Shown here piece by piece: positions 1 through 6,000 of a stretch of DNA of 21,734 nucleotides (positions are counted from its first letter, which is position 1; each line of letters begins with the position of its first letter). The translations under genes were made by a program, and so were the position numbers. The stretch lies in the IMG/VR virus record IMGVR_UViG_3300043395_002187, positions 1 to 21,734 of that record; one strand, 5' to 3'. Origin of the DNA: a virus. The notes under the pieces are model-generated. The model had not been told where the DNA came from. It searched no databases and was given only the letters and a program-made list of their open reading frames with translations.

Positions 1-211
1 GGTCGCCGGATTTCGCCGCCACATTGGAAAGCGCGACATAATCGCCCTGGCCGATCGCAGAGGCTGCGGCCTCATTGACTGAGCGCGCCCGTTGAGTGCG
101 GGCTTCTTCTTCCTGTTGCCGGCGGCGGGCTTCGGCTTGCTCGCGTCCGGCCATGAAATGCCCATACGGGTCAGGCGTGACTTGCCCGGAGAGGCCCCAG
201 TTGACGCTCAT
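1..211 (-). CDS. Possible third ejection (gp16-position) protein, N-terminal part only
   Basis: This reading frame starts with ATG at 211, overlaps the stop of the preceding gene by four bases (ATGA), and runs without a stop off the left edge, so only about 70 residues are visible. The N-terminus reads MSVNWGLSGQ, followed by a charged stretch rich in Glu, Arg and Gln (about residues 23-42, with a QEEEAR run) that could be helical or coiled coil. A GGGAG sequence lies about nine bases before the start. I recognise no domain. Its place after a gp14-like, a gp7-like and a gp20-like gene is the place of P22 gene 16, which encodes an ejected DNA-injection protein; that is an inference from order only. 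Start and strand are well supported; the function is not. Confidence 0.7.
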   Translation of the reverse strand, partial: MSVNWGLSGQVTPDPYGHFMAGREQAEARRRQQEEEARTQRARSVNEAAASAIGQGDYVALSNVAAKSGD

Positions 212-1194
212 CCGTACCAGCTCCCGTATTGGTCGGTTCCGTAGGATTTGTAGTCGTAGCGCGGCTGGGCCTGGGCAGGCTGCTTGCGGTTCGACCATGA
301 GCCATACGCGTTGCCCGCTGCAGAGCCGATCTGGTTCCACATGTTCGCGTTCGCATTACCTCGAGCCAGCGCTGCGTTCGAATACGCATCGGCTGCGTTC
401 TGGTTGGCCGAGTTGATGTTGTTGGTCGCCACTTGGCCTGCGTTCACCGCCAACTGAGACGCGTTATATCCGGTGTCAGACTGACGATTGCGCGCATTCA
501 GCCAATCAGAATAGGCCGAAGCTTTTCCGCCTGAATACGCATCATAAGCCGAGCCATAGCCCTGCCACATGCGGTTGTTGTTGGTTGACGCGTTCAAGTG
601 GTAGGCGCCAAGATTGGCTTCGCGGCGTTGAGCGAGATCATCATAGGCCGAATACCGCTTGCCGCCTTCATAAAGCGCGCGGTCCTGGGCGTAACGGTTG
701 CCGATCTCGGCGATGTTGCGGGTTGATTTACCGAGATCTCCGCGCACTCCAAAGCGAGAGGCTACTAGATTGCGCGCATCCTCGGCCTCACGCTGAGCGA
801 CTTGATCCCAGGCGTTGACTTCGTTGGTGATGAGCGCGTTGCGATCGCCGTAAGCAGAGCCCGCTTCCGCATTGAGATCATTGTAGGCGTTGGCGTTGAG
901 GGTTTGGTCGTCAAGGCTTTGGCCATAGACGAGCGCGTTGCGTTGATCGAGGTCAGAGCGCGCAAATTGCGCCAACGGCCCCGCGTCGATCTGATCCATG
1001 ACTTGCTGAGGGCCAGGCGCGGGCGCGGGTGCTTGAGGGGGCGCAGTAAAGCCTCCCTGTTGGCCTTGGGTGTTCCAATGCCATTCCCCGAAGCGCGCGG
1101 GATCATTGTTGAATTGGGCCTTTTGCGCCGGGGTCAGGTTGTTCCAGTAGGTCTGGAGCGCCGGGTTTTGGCCAAGATAAGCGGTCCAGTTCAT
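208..1194 (-). CDS. Asn/Ala/Tyr-rich virion protein, probable ejection protein (gp20 position)
   Basis: A 328-residue protein. The ATG at 1194 overlaps the previous stop (ATGA) and has AGGATGG just upstream. It has no recognisable enzyme motif. After an N-terminal part with many aromatic residues comes a Pro/Ala linker (about 50-63). From about residue 100 to 300 the sequence is low-complexity, dominated by Asn, Ala, Gln, Ser and Tyr in helix-like spacing (for example NAADAYSNAALARGNANAN near 266-284). The C-terminus is rich in Tyr and Gly. Such composition is typical of podovirus internal or ejection proteins, and the position matches P22 gene 20. It shares a YDAYSG motif (217-222) with the protein encoded just upstream (104-109 there). 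A tail-associated protein is an alternative. The gene is convincing; the role is inferred. Confidence 0.75.
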   Translation of the reverse strand: MNWTAYLGQNPALQTYWNNLTPAQKAQFNNDPARFGEWHWNTQGQQGGFTAPPQAPAPAPGPQQVMDQIDAGPLAQFARSDLDQRNALVYGQSLDDQTLNANAYNDLNAEAGSAYGDRNALITNEVNAWDQVAQREAEDARNLVASRFGVRGDLGKSTRNIAEIGNRYAQDRALYEGGKRYSAYDDLAQRREANLGAYHLNASTNNNRMWQGYGSAYDAYSGGKASAYSDWLNARNRQSDTGYNASQLAVNAGQVATNNINSANQNAADAYSNAALARGNANANMWNQIGSAAGNAYGSWSNRKQPAQAQPRYDYKSYGTDQYGSWYG

Positions 1195-1814
1195 ACGCGC
1201 ACCATCCTTCCCCACGCGCCGCGTGGGCCGCCATATCCTCCACCCGCATTCCCTTGCGGGTTATAGACCGGAGGGGCCGGAGGCGGCGCGGGAGGCGATT
1301 GAGGTTGTCCCGGACCTGCGCTCGGCAAAGGCGGCAAGCCTTGGGGGGTAAAATTCGCGTACCAGGGTGTTTCGGGTTGAGGCGCGGGCGGGGATTGCGG
1401 GCGCGTCGGCCCGCGCACTTGAGGAACCGCCCCGCCACTCGTCATGGCTGAATAGGCAGGGGTTCCCGCATTATAGACCGCTGACGGGCCAGAATACGCA
1501 TCGTAAGGCGACGGCGGACGAAACGCGCCGCCAGGATTGGCCCCATACGCGCGATTGACCGCCGCTGTCGCCGGGCTCACATTCCAGCGCGCGTCCAAGA
1601 TCGCATCGGCTGCGGTTCCGGCTTGCTGGTAGGGCTTGGCGGTTGACTGCGCGAGCGCGAGTTGTTCGCGCTGTAATGCGATTTGCGCGTCAGAAGATTG
1701 CTGTTGTGCGTTGGCGGCGGTTTTTGCCGCGCTCTTTTGCGCGTTGGAGGAAACGACTGCGCCGACAACGCCAGCGCCGGCAGCGATGAGGGGAGCCGCA
1801 GCGATCAAAGGCAT
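1191..1814 (-). CDS. Probable ejection/internal virion protein (gp7-like in position and design)
   Basis: A 207-residue protein starting with ATG at 1814, joined to the upstream gene by a TAATG junction; a GAGAGAGA purine run serves as ribosome binding site. Residues 3-22 are hydrophobic and rich in Ala and Gly (IAAAPLIAAGAGVVGAVV), resembling a membrane-active segment. A Gln/Ala-rich amphipathic helix or coiled coil follows (about 24-72). From residue 95 on the protein is Pro/Gly-rich and probably disordered. An N-terminal hydrophobic Ala/Gly stretch followed by a Gln-rich helix is common in phage DNA-transfer proteins that leave the capsid ahead of the genome. The order after the gp14-like gene matches P22 gene 7. 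I cannot show homology to gp7 itself. Confidence 0.72.
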   Translation of the reverse strand: MPLIAAAPLIAAGAGVVGAVVSSNAQKSAAKTAANAQQQSSDAQIALQREQLALAQSTAKPYQQAGTAADAILDARWNVSPATAAVNRAYGANPGGAFRPPSPYDAYSGPSAVYNAGTPAYSAMTSGGAVPQVRGPTRPQSPPAPQPETPWYANFTPQGLPPLPSAGPGQPQSPPAPPPAPPVYNPQGNAGGGYGGPRGAWGRMVRV

Positions 1815-2275
1815 TAGTGAATCTCTCTCTTGCGCGAGCCGTGCGATGCCGCCCACGCCTCTTGCGTCAGCATCCACAAGCGGAACGCGCCGATGTCGTT
1901 TTCAAACGGTTCACCGCAGGGGCGGAACCCAAACGAAAGCGGCGGGCGCGTGCGCCAATTGCCGACGCATTCTTGCGTGAACACAACCAACGCGCCCGAT
2001 TCAAACAGGCGCGTAAACGCAGCCTTGGCGGCGAAGAGAACCTCCCTCCCCCATCCGGCGCGCTTGTAAGCGGAATGGAGCTCAAACACTTTGCCGAACG
2101 CGTCCCTCGAAATGAACAAGAGCCCGCCGTTTTTGGTCGCCAGCGGCAACACGCCGGGGTGTGAGATCATTTCAAGAACGGCGTCCGGCGAGCGCCCGAA
2201 CAGGGCCGGGGCAACGTCAGGATCGGTGAAAATCCCGCGCCAAAAGGCTTCGTCGCGCTGCTCGCAAGGCTCCAT
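1814..2275 (-). CDS. GNAT-like/DUF2824-type protein, P22 gp14-like
   Basis: A 153-residue protein. A TTG codon at 2293 is in frame upstream, but I chose ATG 2275 (MEPCEQRDEAF) because TTG 2293 lies almost against the repeat at 2300. The fold suggested is a small acetyltransferase-like one: two strands around GVLPLATKNGGLLFI (41-55), then ELHSAYKRAGWGREVLFAA (65-83), which resembles the GNAT acetyl-CoA loop and helix, and a GFRPCGEP segment near 116-123. Phage proteins of this type (DUF2824) include P22 gp14, a small protein of the head and DNA-transfer module. The next two genes being ejection-protein candidates fits that. Catalytic activity is not assured, because the family may only keep the fold. 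It is the first gene after the plus-strand pair, so transcription probably restarts just upstream. Confidence 0.7.
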   Translation of the reverse strand: MEPCEQRDEAFWRGIFTDPDVAPALFGRSPDAVLEMISHPGVLPLATKNGGLLFISRDAFGKVFELHSAYKRAGWGREVLFAAKAAFTRLFESGALVVFTQECVGNWRTRPPLSFGFRPCGEPFENDIGAFRLWMLTQEAWAASHGSRKREIH

Positions 2276-2351
2276 GCCACTCTGTTTGCCCAAAGGGCTG
2301 GAACGCGGCTTGCGTCGGGTTTACCCTGCCCGGCAAATCAGGGAGGTTCGG
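2276..2351. promoter_or_regulatory. Divergent intergenic region between gp14-like gene and lipoprotein gene
   Basis: These 76 bases separate a minus-strand gene starting at 2275 from a plus-strand gene starting at 2352, so a promoter for each direction is expected here or nearby. One copy of the 15-base intergenic repeat lies at 2300-2314, oriented with the minus-strand gene. On the plus side, AGGGAGG at about 2339-2346 is the ribosome binding site of the lipoprotein gene. I see no good sigma-70 pair: TTGCGT with GCAAAT 17 bases later (plus strand) is a very weak match. The regulatory role is inferred from layout. Confidence 0.4.
2300..2314 (-). repeat. 15-base intergenic repeat, copy before the gp14-like gene
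   Basis: In the gene direction this reads CGCAAGCCGCGTTCC, followed by AGCCCTTT. It lies 24 bases before the ATG at 2275, in the region where the minus-strand operon restarts after two plus-strand genes. It differs from the copies at 9712 and 19959 by one base (C for T at position 3) and from the copy at 9345 by one base (C for G at position 8). Confidence 0.75.
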
Positions 2352-2720
2352 ATGCTTCGGGTTCTGGCTTTTGTGGCGGTTCTGGCCATTTCGGGGTGCG
2401 CAACCTCCGAGCAGATCATGCAGGGCTACGTCGGGCGCACGCTTCAAGACGTGATGCTTGACTACGGGGCGCCGACCAACGCCTTCGACATGCCAGACGG
2501 GTCGCGCGCCTTTCAATGGGCGGCGACGTCAACCTATGTGATGCCGACGACAGTCCAAACCTCAACCGTTCCCATCGGCAACACCTACATGACCAACACC
2601 CACATTTCCGGGGGCCAGCCGATCACAAGCTCATGCACCTATACGATGCTGGCGCGATGGGATGAGGCTCGGAACGCTTGGGTTTTCACCGACTTTCGTC
2701 CCCCGAATTGGGGATGTTGA
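2352..2720 (+). CDS. Small outer-membrane-type lipoprotein (moron candidate)
   Basis: A 122-residue protein on the strand opposite to the operon. The frame is open further upstream, but ATG 2352 is the right start: GGGAGG lies five bases before it, and the protein then begins with a clean lipoprotein signal, MLRVLAFVAVLAISGC, with lipobox ISGC and the lipidated Cys at residue 16. The mature part begins ATSEQIMQGYVGRTLQDVML and includes DYGAPTNAF and SRAFQW, a pattern like the small SmpA/BLIP-fold lipoproteins ('G..l.dv....G.P'). The C-terminus ends in PPNWGC. It would be anchored in a Gram-negative outer membrane. Possible roles are superinfection exclusion or another lysogenic-conversion effect; an outer spanin is a weaker alternative. 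It forms a pair with the membrane protein 54 bases downstream. Confidence 0.8.
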   Translation: MLRVLAFVAVLAISGCATSEQIMQGYVGRTLQDVMLDYGAPTNAFDMPDGSRAFQWAATSTYVMPTTVQTSTVPIGNTYMTNTHISGGQPITSSCTYTMLARWDEARNAWVFTDFRPPNWGC

Positions 2721-2774
2721 GCGTTCCCCCTCCGTCCTCTTGATTTCTTTCGCGTTTAGGGCAAGATTCAACCC

Positions 2775-3071
2775 ATGAAAGCACTCCAAACCCGGATGCT
2801 CGGCTACGCCCCCGATGAACGCGACCGGGAATATCCCCCGGAAGTGGTTTACTGGACGGAGCGCGCGCCAAAGCCTTGGTACCAGTCATGGTGGATGAAG
2901 GCTTACATCGTCGGCGCGTTCGCCTTCTTTGGCTGGCTAGCGTTCGGCGCGCTCAATCAGGCCATGACTGAGGGCGTGCCTGATTGGATTATCGCGTGGT
3001 ATTCCATCATCGTCGCCGTTTTCATGCTTGATTGGACTATCAGGGACCGACGTTCGCGAGAGGGTCGCTAG
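2775..3071 (+). CDS. Small two-helix membrane protein (moron candidate)
   Basis: A 98-residue protein starting with ATG 2775, same strand as the lipoprotein gene 54 bases upstream. Two hydrophobic helices are clear: about residues 43-63 (KAYIVGAFAFFGWLAFGALNQ without its ends) and about 70-88 (DWIIAWYSIIVAVFMLDWT). A charged tail rich in Arg follows (RDRRSREGR). The N-terminal 40 residues are polar with Trp and Pro. I recognise no family. The ribosome binding site is poor (TAGGGCAAG far upstream), so translation may depend on the lipoprotein transcript. Its 3' end overlaps the 3' end of the giant minus-strand gene by 32 bases, tail to tail, with no terminator visible between them. Superinfection exclusion or envelope interaction is a guess from topology and setting. 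Confidence 0.68.
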   Translation: MKALQTRMLGYAPDERDREYPPEVVYWTERAPKPWYQSWWMKAYIVGAFAFFGWLAFGALNQAMTEGVPDWIIAWYSIIVAVFMLDWTIRDRRSREGR

Positions 3072-6000
3072 CGGTCGCGCCCATCACACCAAGCGCGACT
3101 CCCGACACCCCATAGCGCTTCAGAAACGCCGTTAGTTCGCGCGTTGAATCAAACCGCCGCCCAAGCTCGCGCTTGAGCGTGCGCCGCAGATCAGCGTCGG
3201 CCACTCCTTCGGTTGAGATGCCCAGATCATCGGCCATCCGCCTCAGTGTCGGCGCGCGAACCCCTTGCAGGCCCCCGCTCGCGCCGCTTTCGGCGACGCG
3301 CTCATCGACAGGCGCGCGAGGTCTCGGCTGACGCGGTGAGCGCCCAAACAATGGCCTGCCCGTAACCGGGTCATAGAATCCCGCCGGTTGCCCCGCGTTC
3401 GGGTTGGGCTCGCGTCCGCTGACAAAGCCGATTTGCCGACTATCAGGCTGTGGAGCCTCGCGCTCCATCCAAATCAATTGATCGAGCGGATCAGCGCTTA
3501 GGAACTGCTCGCGCGGAGACCCTACGTTTTCACTGGGAAGGTCGCGATAGAATCCCTCATTGAGGGCCTCGCTGTCGCCAACCGAAAGCGGCGGCATCCC
3601 CTCTTGCTCTCTCAAAATGTCGCTGTGATAGTTCTCGCCCATAATGCGGCGAACGCGCGGGACTTCGTCTGAAAGAGCCTGCGCAAACGCATCACGGCGA
3701 AGCCTGAACGCTGGATCTGTCGCTAGCCTCAAATCCGCGCCGGAATTGGTCAGCCGTTCGGCGATGTCGGGGCCGATGCGTTCGATCCCTGCGCCGATGG
3801 CGGGAGATGTAAGCGTAGCGCCCACCGCCTCCAAAGGGTCGCCCCCTGCAATGTAGTCAGTAGCGCCAGCGGCCAGCGCGCCGTTGATGTCGCGCACGAC
3901 GCCGCGGCCAAGGCGTCGGCCCAAGAGCCCCGCTCCAACCGAAAGGCCTAAGCGTTCAATCAGCGGCAGACGCGGGCGGTCGCGCGCCTCTCCGTCATGC
4001 TCGCCTTGAAGGTAAGCGTCCCCCCCGGAATCCCCCGCCCCGCTTTCTCTGCCCGACGCCGCCAGCATTTCATCCGCAGACATTGGCGGGTGGAGTAGCG
4101 CGTCAATGCGCTCGCGCTCATCCGGGCGGATTGGAATTTCCGAGGGGTCGTGTTCGACAATGAGCGGGCTGCGGGCCTCAAAGAATGTCGCCGGTCCAAT
4201 AAAATCCGTGGTGCGTTGATCTTGGATCTGAACCCGGCGCAGCGTGCGCCCGTCGCGCGTGCGCCAATAAGTGGTTTGCTCCAAACGTCCGTCGCCCAAA
4301 TCGCGCGATTCCCGCGGCACGCCCAATTGGTGCGCGCCGGTCATATCTGGCGAGATGACCTGGTCACCTTCCTCCGCTTCCGCTCCCCCGCTCACCGCGT
4401 CCGCAGCAAGCAAAGCGCCACCGCCAATGGCGATGCCGGCGAGAGGGTCTATTTTGCGGCGAGTTCCGGGGCTTGCGTTTACGACGGCGATGGCGCGTCG
4501 GCGCACGGCGTCAGGAGTTCTGCGCCCATAGCGAGGCTCAGCCGCCGTCGCCAACAGCGCGCGCACTTGGGTTGCGTCAAGGTTCACGACGCGCCCGATT
4601 TCGGTCATGGTCATGGGCGAATTGTTGCGGATGGCGCGCTCTGCGATTTCGAGTATGCGCGTGGTCATTTCCCCGCCTGGGGTGCTGGTCGCGCCCCCTC
4701 TACCGCCAGTGATCCGAGAGGGAACCGGGATGCCTTCGGCGCGCGCTTGCGAAAGCGTTGCGCCCAAAGAGTTCTCCGACTTGATCCCGGTTGCGTTCAG
4801 GATGTCGGAAGTAGCGTAGATGAAGCGCCCGGTTTCATCCCGCGCGCTCGCCATGATGACGGCTTGAACGCGCGACGGGATCGGCCCTCCACGACCCTGA
4901 AACCAGGGATGCAGGTCGGCCGCCTCGCGCCACTGTTCCGGGTTTGTCGGCAACCGAGCTATTAAATCCGCTTCTGTTCCCGCTTCGGTCGCGCCGCGTA
5001 CCCCATGGGGATTAATGTTGGCTATAGGCTCTTGACCTATGCGCCGCGCTCCCGCTTCTGCCCCCTCCTCTACAGCGCGCGCGCCGCCAACGCCTGAAAG
5101 CGGGTTGGATTCCGCGCCACGACGGACTTGGCCGGAGCGGTAGGGGAAGCTGGTTTGAGGAGCAGGCACAGGCGGCGGCGGGTTGTCCTTGAACACTTGC
5201 CGGAACCAAGCATCGACGTCCTCAACCGTTGGGCGGTCAAGGTGCGCCATGTCGATGTGATTACCGTTAGGGCGGCTCGCCTCCACGGTCAGGGGCATGC
5301 GTCGCTCGCGCGCCGCTCGCACAGCGATCTCAATTTGCCGTCGCGTCGGAGGCCATTGCGTCTCAAAGAGGCCGTTGGCGGCGTCATAGCGAACGGCATC
5401 CGTTGCGTTCATGAAGGCAATCATGCCATCAGTCCCGCTCCCGTACTCCGCAGCGTGATCGAGAATGCTCGGCAGACCCGCCACGTCCCGGTGATCCAAC
5501 GTCCGCGATCCGTCACCGCCGATCTCGCTGAAGTCCAGCATTTTGCCGTCAGGAAGGATATAGCCCGCTTGATAGGGGTCGCGCGCGAGGCGGTATTCGC
5601 TGAGCGCCTCCTCGATCAGCGTATCGCCGTCGAGATTGTAGCCGAGCCAAGGCGGGCGCCCCTCGACTGTTACAGGCGGGCTGTTCTCATGTGCGCGTTG
5701 AATGACCTCTTCTTGCGACCCGCGAACAGGCGCGAGATTGTCTCTAGCGAGGTTGCGCGGTCCCGTGATGCCAACGCCTGTGAGCGGACCTCTGGCTTCG
5801 GCACGCTCTACAGCGCGCGCGCCGCGTCCTCTTCCAAGAGGGCCTATAGCCATAGCGGCGACGCCCGTCTCGCCCAGCCCGTCAAACTCTCCGTTATCGA
5901 GATAGTCGTAAGCAGCTGTTCCCCCGCCTACTCCAGCAAGAGCAAGGGGAACGCCTGCCATCAAATCGCTCTCTCCGCTTCTTGCGGGGTCAAAGGCGGC

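Noticed and set aside
2305-2345. Sigma-70 promoter (TTGCGT, 17 bases, GCAAAT) for the lipoprotein gene
   Set aside because: The -10 box matches only three of six positions; a promoter is expected here but this match is too weak to annotate.
2710-2730. Fifth copy of the 15-base repeat on the plus strand after the lipoprotein gene (GAGCGTTCCCCC)
   Set aside because: Only the GCGTTCC core matches; the conserved CGYAAGC half is missing.
4150-4965. Plus-strand open frame of 271 residues inside the giant gene
   Set aside because: It lies antisense to a long, well-supported gene, has Arg/Ala-rich composition typical of GC-rich shadow frames, and shows no domain or ribosome binding site.
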